A stretch of 64,000 nucleotides of DNA from Nocardioides sp. Root1257 (GTDB taxonomy: Bacteria; Actinomycetota; Actinomycetes; Propionibacteriales; Nocardioidaceae), in NCBI RefSeq assembly GCF_001425175.1, contig NZ_LMDV01000002.1, positions 115,110 through 179,109 of the forward strand, read 5' to 3'. Below the pieces are notes generated by a model. That model ran no database searches, had not been told where the DNA came from, and was given only the letters and a program-made list of their open reading frames with translations. Within the stretch, counting starts at the first letter, position 1, and the number at the start of each line of letters is the position of its first letter. Of the stretch, positions 29,324 to 37,883 are shown piece after piece. A program made the translations under genes and the position numbers.

Positions 29324-29979
29324 CGGCCCTCGCGCAGGGCGGCGACGACCTCGGCGTACATCCTGGCCTTGATCGTCGCGAGCGTGCCGCGGTCCTTGCC
29401 GGCCAGGTCGCGGACCCGGTCGCCCGCGGCCCGGGCGAGGTCCTCGACCGGTGCGATGGCGTCCACGATGCCTGCGGCGCAGGCGTCGTCGGCGCCGTAG
29501 CGGCGACCGGTCGTCATCGACTCGACGGCGGCCTGCGGGGTCAGCTTCGCCAGGATCAGCGCGTTCATCCCGGGCGTGAACGGGATGTGGATGTCGACCT
29601 CGGGGAAGCAGAAGTAGCCGCGTTCAGTGCGCATCACCCGGAAGTCGTGGGCCATGGCGAGCATCGCTCCGGCGCCGAACGCGTGACCGTTGAGGGCCGC
29701 GACGGTCGGCACCGGCAGGGTGAGCATCCGCTCGAAGAGCGCGTGCACCCGACCGACGTACGCGCCCAGCTCGTCAGGGTGCGCACCGAGCCAGTCCAGG
29801 TCGAGGCCGTTCGTGTAGAACTTGCCGCCGCCGACGGTCACCAGCGCGGCTGGCTCGGTGCCGGCGGCGAGGTCGTCGAGGAATCCCTCGACGGTGGTCA
29901 GCCACTCGGGTGAGAAGCGGTTCTCGTCGTCCCCGAGGTCGATCGTCCAGAGTGGACCGTCCAGCGTCAGCGTCGGCAT
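29320..29979 (-). CDS. enoyl-CoA hydratase/isomerase family protein
   Basis: The 219-residue crotonase-fold protein contains the CoA/oxyanion region AALNGHAFGAGAMLAMAHDFRVMRTERGYFCFPEVD (about 93-128). The short length, about 40 residues less than true hydratases, and the Phe-Cys-Phe-Pro-Glu-Val-Asp motif fit delta3-delta2 enoyl-CoA isomerase-like members (PECI type), with the Glu as catalytic base. It probably acts in beta-oxidation. It stands alone, convergent with the monooxygenase. Confidence 0.87.
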   Translation of the reverse strand: MPTLTLDGPLWTIDLGDDENRFSPEWLTTVEGFLDDLAAGTEPAALVTVGGGKFYTNGLDLDWLGAHPDELGAYVGRVHALFERMLTLPVPTVAALNGHAFGAGAMLAMAHDFRVMRTERGYFCFPEVDIHIPFTPGMNALILAKLTPQAAVESMTTGRRYGADDACAAGIVDAIAPVEDLARAAGDRVRDLAGKDRGTLATIKARMYAEVVAALREGR

Positions 29980-30003
29980 GGCACTACTAGAGCATGCGGC
30001 GAC

Positions 30004-30423
30004 TCAGCCCTCCGCGGCACCCGAGATGTTGACCATCCAGCCCACGCCGTACCGGTCCTCGAGGTCACCGAACCAGTCGCCCCACGGAGCCTTCTCCAAC
30101 GGCACGTTGACGGTGCCGCCCGTCGCGAGGGCGTCGAACCAGCCGCGCAGGGTGTCGACGTCGTCGCCGCTGAGCGCGTGGCGCCCGTTGTGGAGGTCGC
30201 CCTCCATGTGGCTCGGGACGTCGGAGCCCATCAGCTGCACGGTGTCGGAGACCGACAGGGCTGAGTGCATCACCTGGTCGACCTCGTCGTCGGGCATGCC
30301 CATGCCGCCCTGGTCCGCGAAGGTCATGATCTCGAGCTGTCCGCCGAAGACGGACTGGTAGAAGGTCATCGCCTCGCGAGCCTGTCCGCGGAAGGCGAGG
30401 TAGGGGTTGAGCTGGGTGGACAT
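30004..30423 (-). CDS. VOC/PhnB-like protein
   Basis: The 139-residue protein begins MSTQLNPYLAFRGQAREAMTFYQSVFGGQ, the standard start of PhnB/glyoxalase-like (VOC) proteins, and ends WGDWFGDLEDRYGVGWMVNI. The fold supports metal-dependent enzymes and antibiotic-binding proteins, but PhnB-like members usually have no proven function. The ATG at 30423 follows a GAAGGAG ribosome site. It is divergent from the lipoprotein operon. Confidence 0.9.
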   Translation of the reverse strand: MSTQLNPYLAFRGQAREAMTFYQSVFGGQLEIMTFADQGGMGMPDDEVDQVMHSALSVSDTVQLMGSDVPSHMEGDLHNGRHALSGDDVDTLRGWFDALATGGTVNVPLEKAPWGDWFGDLEDRYGVGWMVNISGAAEG

Positions 30424-30493
30424 GGCGGCTCCTTCGTGGGTGGTTGCGATGGTTGACCGAGGCCGTGGCGCGAACTCATCGACGCGGCGGAAC

Positions 30494-30539
30494 CACCCGC
30501 TGCCGGGTGGTGTCGACCACCCCCGATCGTGGCTACGTT
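30494..30539 (+). promoter_or_regulatory. tripartite promoter element, copy e
   Basis: CACCCG (30494), five bases, GGGTGGTG (30505-30512), CCACCC (30517-30522) and a TACGTT -10 (30534-30539). The spacing between the second and third parts is one base shorter than in the other copies but is made up later, so GGGTGGTG to -10 is again exactly 21 bases. The ATG of the downstream gene lies seven bases after the -10 (leaderless). Confidence 0.65.
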
Positions 30540-30546
30540 CCGCGGC

Positions 30547-31434
30547 ATGGACAAGCGGTACGCCGCTGCTGTCGCCCTTCTCGTCCTCGGAGCGACCGCT
30601 GGATGTGGCGGGAGCGGCGACGGCGGCATCGCCCTGCCGACTCCGACGCGGTCGCTCACGATCGAGCCGACGCGCAGCCTCTCTCCGACGGCCTCCCCGC
30701 GGCCGTCCGAGACCGTGAGCGAGACGCCCAGCGAGGCACCGAGCGAGACGGGGAGCGCGCCGAGCGAGACGGGGAGCGCGCCGAGCGAGACGGGGAGCGC
30801 ACCGACGGCACGCCCGTCCAGGACGGCCGCCCCGACCGCGACCGTCACGGCCACGGCCACGGCGACCGCGACCGCGACGGCAACCGCAACGGAGACCGCG
30901 ACCGCAACGGTGACACCCACACCGAGCCCTACCCCGACGCCCACGGCGACGCCCACGACGACACCGGCCTCGGCGTCGCCGAGCGCCGAGAGCGACGGCA
31001 CCGACGCCGGCAGCGACGACACCAGCGGTCTGCCCACCTGGGCGTGGGTCCTGCTCGCCCTGATCGCACTGGCCGGCACGATCGCGGCTCCGCTGGTCAT
31101 GCGGCACCGCCGTCGTTCGGCGTGGACCGATGACATGGCCGCCGCCCGGGACGAGACCGCCTGGTTCGCCCGCACTCTCGTCCCAGCACTCCGCCAGGAC
31201 CTCACCTCCTGGACCGATGCCGCGGTGGCCCGAGTCGTCGCGACCGAGGACCGGCTGACGGTGCTGGCGGAGGGTGCGCCCGACGACCGGGCCCGCCTCG
31301 AGGCCGTGGGCCTGCGGGACGCGGTGCGTGACTCGAGGGCGCAGGTCGTGGCCGTGACGGAGACCCCCGAGTCGGCGCGAGAGCGTCTCGACGCCGTCCA
31401 GGACCGGTTGGAAGGGGCGCTGAGGGAGACATGA
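30547..31434 (+). CDS. Thr/Ser-rich membrane-anchored protein, putative lipoprotein
   Basis: The 295-residue protein starts with a hydrophobic segment ending Ala-Thr-Ala-Gly-Cys (weak lipobox, Cys20). Residues about 25-150 are low complexity: three copies of Gly-Ser-Ala-Pro-Ser-Glu-Thr, then a long Thr-Ala alternation and Thr-Pro runs, a likely flexible or glycosylated stalk. A membrane helix (LPTWAWVLLALIALAGTIAA, about 159-178) precedes a charged helical tail of about 110 residues. No enzyme motif is seen. It is the first gene of a five-gene coupled operon under tripartite element e. Confidence 0.7.
   Translation: MDKRYAAAVALLVLGATAGCGGSGDGGIALPTPTRSLTIEPTRSLSPTASPRPSETVSETPSEAPSETGSAPSETGSAPSETGSAPTARPSRTAAPTATVTATATATATATATATETATATVTPTPSPTPTPTATPTTTPASASPSAESDGTDAGSDDTSGLPTWAWVLLALIALAGTIAAPLVMRHRRRSAWTDDMAAARDETAWFARTLVPALRQDLTSWTDAAVARVVATEDRLTVLAEGAPDDRARLEAVGLRDAVRDSRAQVVAVTETPESARERLDAVQDRLEGALRET
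30739..30801 (+). repeat. three 21-base tandem repeats inside the coding region
   Basis: The unit begins CCGAGCGAGACGGGG; the three copies differ only at the last base of the third. Each encodes seven residues, so copy changes keep the frame. Immediately downstream is a six-base-like ACCGCG/ACGGCC run coding for Thr-Ala repeats. Confidence 0.85.
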
Positions 31435-31862
31435 CAGGACCGAGGATGAGGCGGTCGGCACCGGTCGTCGCGCTCGTCCTCCTCGGCAGCGTGCTCGCCG
31501 GGTGCAGCCAGGCGAAGGTCGAGGCCGACGGCGATCTCTGCGCGCAGTACCGCGAGCTCGACGCCCGGGTCGCTTCGCTCGCCGCCGTGGATCCCGACAC
31601 CGTGACGGCCGACGAGCTGAGGGAGCAGGCCGAGGCCGCGCAGCAGCAGCTGGACGCCTTCCAGGCGACGACGGAGGGCCGCCTCGACACCGCGATCTCG
31701 GCACTGCGGTCCGCGGTGAACGATCTCGCGGTCTCGGCCGCCGCGGCGACGCAGGAGGCCCTGGACACGGCCCGACCTGCGATCGAGGACGCGCTCGACG
31801 ACGTGGACGAGGCGTGGGCACGCGTCGGATCGCTCGCAGACACCTACTGCCAGGAGGCGTGA
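31431..31862 (+). CDS. small lipoprotein with helical domain
   Basis: The 143-residue protein has a strong lipobox, Val-Leu-Ala-Gly-Cys (Cys25). The mature part is Ala/Glu/Asp-rich helix, with a Cys near each end (DLCAQY and TYCQEA) that could form a disulphide. No known domain is recognised. The ATG overlaps the previous stop as ATGA and the next gene starts at its own stop (TGATG), so it is translated together with the membrane protein before and the transporter after it. Confidence 0.8.
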   Translation: MTGPRMRRSAPVVALVLLGSVLAGCSQAKVEADGDLCAQYRELDARVASLAAVDPDTVTADELREQAEAAQQQLDAFQATTEGRLDTAISALRSAVNDLAVSAAAATQEALDTARPAIEDALDDVDEAWARVGSLADTYCQEA

Positions 31863-33244
31863 TGAGTACCGACAACGTGAAGCTGGTGCTCGAGGCGCTG
31901 GTCGTGCTCGGCTGCATCGTGATGGGCACCCGCGCCGGCGGGGTGGGGGTCGGGCTCTGGGGTGGCCTCGGCACGGCCGTGCTGGTCTTCGTCTTCGGTG
32001 AGCCGCCGGGCGAGCCGCCCGCCGCGGCGATGGCCATCATCCTCGCCGTCGTCACCACGGCGGCCCTGATGCAGGCGGCCGGCGGCATCGACTGGATGGT
32101 GGCGATGGCGGCCCGCGTCATCGAGAAGCGGCCTCACCAGATCACGCTCATCGCGCCGCTAACGGCGTTCGTGTTCTCCATCGGTGCCGGGACGAGCAAC
32201 ATCATCTACCCGCTCCTGCCGGTCATCTACGACGTGTCCTACCGCAACCACATCCGGCCGTCCCGACCGCTGACGGTCACGGTCGTGCAGTCCGGCATGG
32301 CGCTGGCCGCCTCGCCGGTCTCCGCGGCCATGGCCGCGATGCTGACGCTGACCGATGTCGCGCCGTACAACCTGGGCCTGACGCAGATCCTCGCCATCAC
32401 CGTGCCCGCCTGCGTCGTCGGCATCATCGCCACGTCCCTGGTCGTCAACCGGATGTGGGCGGACCTCGACGACGACCCGGACGTCCAGGCCCGGATCGCC
32501 TCCGGCGAGCTCGCTGCGCCCGGCTCCCCTGCCCCGTCCGAGGTCTTCGACGGCGCACCGCCCGCGTCGACCGCTCTGACCTACACGGCCGCCGGTCGCA
32601 ACTCGGCGCTGGCCTTCTTCGCCGGCGTCCTCGTGATCGTGTTCTTCGGGCTGTTCCCCGACCTGCGACCGTCGTTCCCGGTCGAGGGCGGGGAGTCGGT
32701 CTCGATCGACATGACCACCACGATCGTGATGGTCATGTTCACCGTGGGCGTCGTGATCCTCTTCCTGGGCAGGCCGAACGTCGCCGAGGTCCCGGACCAG
32801 TCGGTCTTCAAGGCCGGCATGATCTCGGCGATCGCCCTCTTCGGGATCGCGTGGCTCACCGCGACCTTCATCTCCGCGCACGAGGAGCAGATCATCGACA
32901 CGATCGGCGGCTGGGTCACCGACTGGAAGGTGCTCTTCGCGCTCGCGGTCTTCCTGGTGGCGGCACTGACGACCAGCCAGTCGACCGCGACCCGCACGAT
33001 CGTGCCGATCGGCCTCGCCGCCGGCCTGTCCCCCGGCCTGGTCACCGGGATGTGGGCCGGCGCCCTGAGCGGCGTCTACACGCTGCCCGCCAACGGCACC
33101 CAGATCGCCGCGGCGAACTTCGACCACAGCGGCACCACCAAGCTCGGCACCAAGCTGATCGACCACAGCTTCTTCGTGCCCATGCTGATCATGACCGTCG
33201 TCACCGTCGCCGTCGGCGCGGCCATCGGCGCACTCGTCGCCTGA
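31862..33244 (+). CDS. Dcu-type anaerobic C4-dicarboxylate transporter
   Basis: The 460-residue protein, with about 11-12 membrane helices, resembles DcuA/DcuB: the conserved GTSNIIYPLLPVIYDVSYRNHIRPSRPL segment near 108-135, AASPVSAAMAAM and the C-terminal LPANGTQIAAANFDHSGTTKLG. The family exchanges aspartate, fumarate, malate or succinate. In this presumably aerobic host it may take up aspartate or C4 acids. The ribosome site CAGGAGG lies inside the preceding lipoprotein gene, and it precedes a dipeptidase gene by 27 bases. Confidence 0.88.
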   Translation: MSTDNVKLVLEALVVLGCIVMGTRAGGVGVGLWGGLGTAVLVFVFGEPPGEPPAAAMAIILAVVTTAALMQAAGGIDWMVAMAARVIEKRPHQITLIAPLTAFVFSIGAGTSNIIYPLLPVIYDVSYRNHIRPSRPLTVTVVQSGMALAASPVSAAMAAMLTLTDVAPYNLGLTQILAITVPACVVGIIATSLVVNRMWADLDDDPDVQARIASGELAAPGSPAPSEVFDGAPPASTALTYTAAGRNSALAFFAGVLVIVFFGLFPDLRPSFPVEGGESVSIDMTTTIVMVMFTVGVVILFLGRPNVAEVPDQSVFKAGMISAIALFGIAWLTATFISAHEEQIIDTIGGWVTDWKVLFALAVFLVAALTTSQSTATRTIVPIGLAAGLSPGLVTGMWAGALSGVYTLPANGTQIAAANFDHSGTTKLGTKLIDHSFFVPMLIMTVVTVAVGAAIGALVA

Positions 33245-33271
33245 AACTGCGAGAGACCCAGGAGCACCCCG

Positions 33272-34627
33272 ATGGACCTGCAGGAGATCGAGACCAGGGC
33301 CGCGGCCATGATGCCGTCGCTGCTCACCCAGCTCGAGCAGCTGGTCGCCGTCCCGTCGGTGGCGTTCCCCGGCTATCCCGCGGAGCCCGTGCACGAGATG
33401 TCCCGGACCACGCTCGAGGCCTTCCGCGAGGTCGGGTTCACCGACGCTCGCCTGATGGAGGTGCCGTCGGGCTACCCGCCCATCTTCGGCGAGGCACGCG
33501 GGCCGGAGGGGTCGCCGGTGGTGATGCTCTACGCGCACTACGACGTGCAGCCGGCCCCTCCCGAGCAGGGCTGGACCTCCGATCCCTGGACGGCGACCCG
33601 CAAGGACGACGGCCGGATCTACGGCCGGGGCGCGGCCGACGACAAGGGTGGCCTGGTCGCGCACCTCGGCACGATGCGCGTCTTCGACGGGCAGCCGCCG
33701 TGCACGGTCAAGCTCATCCTCGAGGGGATGGAGGAGACCGAGAGCAACCTCGAGGCGTTCGTCGAGGCGCACCCCGACCTCTTCCAGTGCGACGTCTTCA
33801 TCGTGTGCGACATGGGCAACCTCGAGGCCGACGAACCGGTGCTCACGACCGCCCTGCGCGGCGACGTCGCCTGCGTCGTCACCGTGCGCACCCTCGAGCA
33901 CCCGCTGCACTCCGGCGTCTTCGGCGGGCCGGCTCCCGACGCGATGATGGCGCTCGCGCGGCTGCTGTCGACGCTGCACGACGACGACGGCAACGTCGCG
34001 GTCGAGGGCGTCTCGCGCGGCGAGTGGACCGGCGCGGACCTGAGCGCCGCCGACTTCGAGGCGAGCGCGGACCTGCTCGACGGCGTCCGCCTCGCCGGCA
34101 CCGGCTCGATCGGCACGCGGCTCTGGTCGCAGCCCTCGATCTCGGCGATCGGCGTGGACATGACGAGCATCGCAGGGTCGTCGAACGTGCTGGTTCCGGA
34201 GGCGCGGGCGAAGCTGTCGATGCGGATCGTGCCGGGATCGGACCCGGTCCGCGAGCTCGACGCCCTGGTGGCCCACCTCGAGGCCCACGTCCCGTACGGC
34301 GCGCAGCTCGACGTGCAGCGGACCAAGCAGGCGCCGCCGTTCCGCTGCGCGACCGACGGTCCCGGGTACGACGCGGCGCGGGTCGCGCTCCAGGAGGCCT
34401 ACGGCAAGCCCGTCGGCGAGGCCGGCTCCGGCGGGTCGATCCCGCTGCTGCGCACCCTCCAGGAGGCCTGCCCGACCGCCGAGTTCATCCTGTGGGGCCC
34501 CGAGGACGTGGCGCTGTCCCGGATCCACTCGTCCGACGAGAGCGTCGACCCCAGCGAGATCGAGAAGATGGTCGTCGCCCAGTCGCGGCTGCTGGTCCAC
34601 CTCGGTGAGGGTGCGGCTCCGCGATGA
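33272..34627 (+). CDS. M20 family metallodipeptidase
   Basis: The 451-residue peptidase has the M20 metal sites: His88 in YAHYDVQP, Asp in RGAADDKGG (about 119), and the catalytic Glu pair in EGMEETES. A dimerisation domain with a His-Pro-Leu-His-Ser-Gly motif lies at about 207-330. It should hydrolyse dipeptides or N-acyl amino acids in the cytosol. Neighbouring a C4-dicarboxylate/aspartate carrier, it may serve Asp- or Glu-containing peptides. Its stop overlaps the next start as ATGA. Confidence 0.92.
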   Translation: MDLQEIETRAAAMMPSLLTQLEQLVAVPSVAFPGYPAEPVHEMSRTTLEAFREVGFTDARLMEVPSGYPPIFGEARGPEGSPVVMLYAHYDVQPAPPEQGWTSDPWTATRKDDGRIYGRGAADDKGGLVAHLGTMRVFDGQPPCTVKLILEGMEETESNLEAFVEAHPDLFQCDVFIVCDMGNLEADEPVLTTALRGDVACVVTVRTLEHPLHSGVFGGPAPDAMMALARLLSTLHDDDGNVAVEGVSRGEWTGADLSAADFEASADLLDGVRLAGTGSIGTRLWSQPSISAIGVDMTSIAGSSNVLVPEARAKLSMRIVPGSDPVRELDALVAHLEAHVPYGAQLDVQRTKQAPPFRCATDGPGYDAARVALQEAYGKPVGEAGSGGSIPLLRTLQEACPTAEFILWGPEDVALSRIHSSDESVDPSEIEKMVVAQSRLLVHLGEGAAPR

Positions 34628-36105
34628 CCGACCGGCACACGGGGGTGCTGCTGGCCACCTGCATCTCGACCCTGGTGGTCAACGCGAACACCTCGGCGGT
34701 CGCGATCCTGCTCCCCGCGATCAGCGAGGACACGGGCATGTCGGTCGACACGCTCCAGTGGGCGGTCACCGGCTACTCGCTCGTCGGCGCCGCCGTGATC
34801 ATCACCTCCGGGTCGCTCGGCGACGTGTTCGGCCGCCGGCGCGTCTTCCAGCTCGGGCTCCTGCTCTTCGTCGCCTCGTGCGTGCTGATCGCGCTCGGCG
34901 ACTCCGGCGGGACGGTCATCGCCGGGCGGATGATCCAGGGCGCGGCGGGCGCCACGATCCTGGCGTGTGGCATGAGCCTGCTGACCGTCGCGTACAGCGG
35001 CCAGGAGCAGGTGCGGGCCGTGACGCTGTGGGGCGCCGCGGCCGCCGTCGGGGCAGCCGCCGGGCCGCTCGTCGGGGGCGTGCTCGTGGACACCACTGGG
35101 TGGCAGGGCCTCTTCTGGATCGACGCCGCAGTCGCCGTCGGGTGCATCGCCCTCACCGCCGCGACGGTCGCAGAGTCGCGGGACGCGGATCGACCACGCT
35201 CGGTCGACTACCTCGGGACCGTGCTGGTCGCACTGACGCTCGGACCGCTCATCCTCGCGCTGAGCAAGGGCAGCGACTGGGGCTGGGTCTCGGTCGCGAC
35301 GATCGGCTGCGTCGTGGTCGCGGTCCTCGCGGGCGTCGGGTTCGTCGCCGTCGAGCGCCGGGTCGCCCAGCCGCTGCTCGACCTCGGGCTGCTGCGCAAC
35401 CGCGTGCTCGTGGGGTCCACCGTCGCGATCCTGATCGGGGCCGGCACCATCAACGCCCTGATGTACGTGCTCAGCCTCTACTTCCAGGACCCGAGCGCGC
35501 TCGACTTCAGCCCGCTCGAGGCCGGCCTCGCGACCCTGCCGGCCACCGTCGGACTCGTCGTGTCCGCGCCGCTGGTGCCTCGCCTGGCCGCGCGGATCGG
35601 AGGGCGGCAGGTCGTCGGGATCGGCTTCCTCGCCACGGCGGTGGGGTTCGCCTGGATCGGCTTCGCGGACGCGTCCTGGCAGTACGGCGCGTTCTTCCTG
35701 CCGCTGGTGGCGGCGGCCGTCGGCATGGGCCTGTCCAACGGCCCGTCGTCGGCCGCGGCGACGGCCGCCGTACCGGCCAACCAGGTCGGTGAGGCGTCCG
35801 GCGTCTCCAACATGGCGCGCTACGTCGGCGCCGCCGTGGCGACCGCCCTCGCCGCCACGCTGTACAGCAGCGTCACGGCCGACCGGATCGCCGACGGCGA
35901 GGCCCGGGACGTCGCGCTGGCGGCGGGCCTGACGACGACGGCGTGGGTGATGGCCGCGATCAGCCTCGCGGGCGTCGCGATGGCCGTCGTGATGGGTCGG
36001 CACCGGCAGGCGCGCGGCACCCTCGCCGACGCCGCGGCCGCTGCGGCGTCGTCGGCGCACACGCTGCCCACCTCGGCCACCGCGACGGTCACGACCAACG
36101 CCTGA
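34624..36105 (+). CDS. MFS transporter, 14-helix DHA2 type
   Basis: The 493-residue carrier has about 14 membrane helices, the motif-A-like loop GSLGDVFGRRRVFQLG (about 61-76) and motif C in WGAAAAVGAAAGPLVGG. DHA2 members export drugs or toxic metabolites with proton uptake. It ends the five-gene coupled operon that begins with the Thr-rich protein. The final 25 residues are Ala/Ser/Thr-rich and presumably cytosolic. Confidence 0.9.
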   Translation: MTDRHTGVLLATCISTLVVNANTSAVAILLPAISEDTGMSVDTLQWAVTGYSLVGAAVIITSGSLGDVFGRRRVFQLGLLLFVASCVLIALGDSGGTVIAGRMIQGAAGATILACGMSLLTVAYSGQEQVRAVTLWGAAAAVGAAAGPLVGGVLVDTTGWQGLFWIDAAVAVGCIALTAATVAESRDADRPRSVDYLGTVLVALTLGPLILALSKGSDWGWVSVATIGCVVVAVLAGVGFVAVERRVAQPLLDLGLLRNRVLVGSTVAILIGAGTINALMYVLSLYFQDPSALDFSPLEAGLATLPATVGLVVSAPLVPRLAARIGGRQVVGIGFLATAVGFAWIGFADASWQYGAFFLPLVAAAVGMGLSNGPSSAAATAAVPANQVGEASGVSNMARYVGAAVATALAATLYSSVTADRIADGEARDVALAAGLTTTAWVMAAISLAGVAMAVVMGRHRQARGTLADAAAAAASSAHTLPTSATATVTTNA

Positions 36106-36111
36106 GCGGGC

Positions 36112-37773
36112 TCAGGCCGACGGCACCGCCTGCGACTTCGCCCACCGGTAGTCCGCCTTGCCGGACGGCGAGCGCTGCACGGCCGGCACCCGGACGATCG
36201 CCTTGGGGAGCTTGTAGCGCGCGATGTGGCGGCCGGCCTCGGCGAGCAGCTCCTCGTCGGTGACCTCCGCGTCGTCCTCGAGCTGGACGATCGCCACGAC
36301 CTCGTTGCCCCACCGCTCGGAGGGCCGGCCCGCGACCACGACGTCGCGGACCCCGCGGTGCGCGGCCACGGCGCGCTCGACCTCCTCGGCGAAGATCTTC
36401 TCGCCGCCGGAGTTGATGGTGACGCTGTCGCGGCCGAGCAGCCGGATCCGCCCGTCGTCGAGGATGCTGGCCCGGTCGCCGGGCACCGACCAGCGGAGGC
36501 CGTCGACGAGCGGGAAGGTGCGCGCGGACTTCTCGGGGTCGCCGAGGTAGCCCAGCGGGACGAACCCACGGCGGGCCAGCCAGCCGCCGGACTCCCCCGC
36601 CTCGAGCTGTCGGGTGAGCAGGTCGTCGAGCACCCAGGTGTCGGGACGCGGCGTGAACACCATCGCCTCCTCCTCGAGGCCCTTCATCGTCATCTGGCTC
36701 ATCTGCAGCCCGGACTCGGACGACCCGGCCGAGTCGAGCACCATCACGTGCGGCAGTGCCTCGAAGATCCGGTCCCGCACGGACGGCGTCAGCGCGGCAC
36801 CGCCGTTGCCGAAGCTGACCAGGCCCGAGAGGTCGTAGCTGCCCTGCTCGACCTCCTCGATGATCGGCTTCGCGATCGCGTCGCCGACCGTCACGATGTT
36901 GAGGACCCGCTCGCGCGCGGCGAGCTCGAGGACGTTGACGGCGTCGAGGCTGTGCACGTCGTCGGGGATCACGATCTTGCCGCCCGAGGTGATGCCGTGG
37001 AACCCGGACCACTGGGCGGCGCCGTGCATGAACGGCGGCACCATCAGCATCGCCAGCCCACCGTTGGCGTTGCGGGCGTAGTCCGCGATCGCGTCGTACG
37101 ACGGATAGGGCTCAGTCTCCCCGAACGGCGTGCCGCCCATGGTCGAGACGTAGATGTCGTGGTGCTTCCAGAGCACGCCCTTCGGCATGCCGGTCGTGCC
37201 GCCGGTGTAGAGCAGGTAGAGGTCCTCGCCGCTCGGCGTCGGCATCCCGCCTGCGGGCTCCGGGGTGGCGAGAGCGTCGTCGTACCAGACGGCGCCGGGC
37301 AGCAGGTCGTGGCCGGACTCGTCCGGCACCTGCACGAGCACCGACAGCTCGGGCAGCTGGTCGCGCACGGCGGCGACGACCGGCGCGAACTCCGAGTGGA
37401 AGACGAGTGCCTTCGTGCCGGCGTCGCCGAGGAGGTAGACCAGCTCCTCCTCGACGTAGCGGTAGTTGACGTTGAACGCGCCGACACGGGCGCGGAACGC
37501 GCCGAGCATCGCCTCGAGGTACTCGTTGCCGTTGCGCAGGTAGATGCCGGCGTGGTCCTGGCCCGACTCGTGGTTGGCGAGCTCGGAGCGCTCCGCGCGG
37601 ACACCGAGCCCGCGGTCGACGAAGAACCGGGCGATGCCGTCGATGCGGGCGTCCATCTCGGCGTACGTGATCCGGCGGTCGCGCCAGATCAGCACCTCCT
37701 GGTCCGGCACGGCACGCGCGACGGCGCCGAACACCGTCGCCAGGTTGAAGCCATCGGGACCAGGACCGGACAT
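36112..37773 (-). CDS. acyl-CoA synthetase (FadD-like)
   Basis: The 553-residue ANL ligase contains YTGGTTGMPKGVLW, the GSSESGLQMS acceptor region in place of the usual YGxTE, WSVPGDRASILDDGRI, and the C-terminal NSGGEKIFAEEVE and SPSGKADYRW (catalytic Lys). It matches the mycobacterial FadD group that activates bulky lipids or steroid side chains. The ATG at 37773 starts the conserved part; the upstream extension overlaps operator-like sequence. It is divergent from a MarR gene. Confidence 0.92.
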   Translation of the reverse strand: MSGPGPDGFNLATVFGAVARAVPDQEVLIWRDRRITYAEMDARIDGIARFFVDRGLGVRAERSELANHESGQDHAGIYLRNGNEYLEAMLGAFRARVGAFNVNYRYVEEELVYLLGDAGTKALVFHSEFAPVVAAVRDQLPELSVLVQVPDESGHDLLPGAVWYDDALATPEPAGGMPTPSGEDLYLLYTGGTTGMPKGVLWKHHDIYVSTMGGTPFGETEPYPSYDAIADYARNANGGLAMLMVPPFMHGAAQWSGFHGITSGGKIVIPDDVHSLDAVNVLELAARERVLNIVTVGDAIAKPIIEEVEQGSYDLSGLVSFGNGGAALTPSVRDRIFEALPHVMVLDSAGSSESGLQMSQMTMKGLEEEAMVFTPRPDTWVLDDLLTRQLEAGESGGWLARRGFVPLGYLGDPEKSARTFPLVDGLRWSVPGDRASILDDGRIRLLGRDSVTINSGGEKIFAEEVERAVAAHRGVRDVVVAGRPSERWGNEVVAIVQLEDDAEVTDEELLAEAGRHIARYKLPKAIVRVPAVQRSPSGKADYRWAKSQAVPSA

Positions 37774-37788
37774 CGCGACCACCCTCGC

Positions 37789-37807
37789 TAGAACAGGTTC
37801 TTGTTCT
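37789..37807. promoter_or_regulatory. operator-like palindrome before the acyl-CoA synthetase
   Basis: TAGAACAGGTTCTT (37789-37802) matches the KstR pattern TnnAACnnGTTnnA at all fixed positions except the last (T for A). An overlapping dyad AGAACA-N6-TGTTCT spans 37790-37807. It lies 16-34 bases before the synthetase ATG, suiting a TetR-type repressor site. Confidence 0.5.
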
Positions 37808-37848
37808 GCGGATGCTAGCGGGTCGGATGTGACGGCGACCATCGTCGC

Positions 37849-37879
37849 TTGATCAGGCAACTTGATCAGGTAGCCTGAT
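37849..37879 (+). promoter_or_regulatory. MarR promoter and likely autorepressor site
   Basis: TTGATC (37849-37854), 16 bases, TAGCCT (37871-37876), then seven bases to the MarR ATG: a leaderless promoter. TTGATCAGG occurs twice, 13 bases apart, and GATCA-N7-TGATC plus ATCAGG-TAG-CCTGAT make two overlapping dyads across the spacer and -10. Confidence 0.65.
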
Positions 37880-37883
37880 GATT

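Noticed and set aside
30739..30801. 21-base repeats as a CRISPR array
   Set aside because: The copies are directly adjacent with no spacers, and they encode an in-frame heptapeptide repeat.
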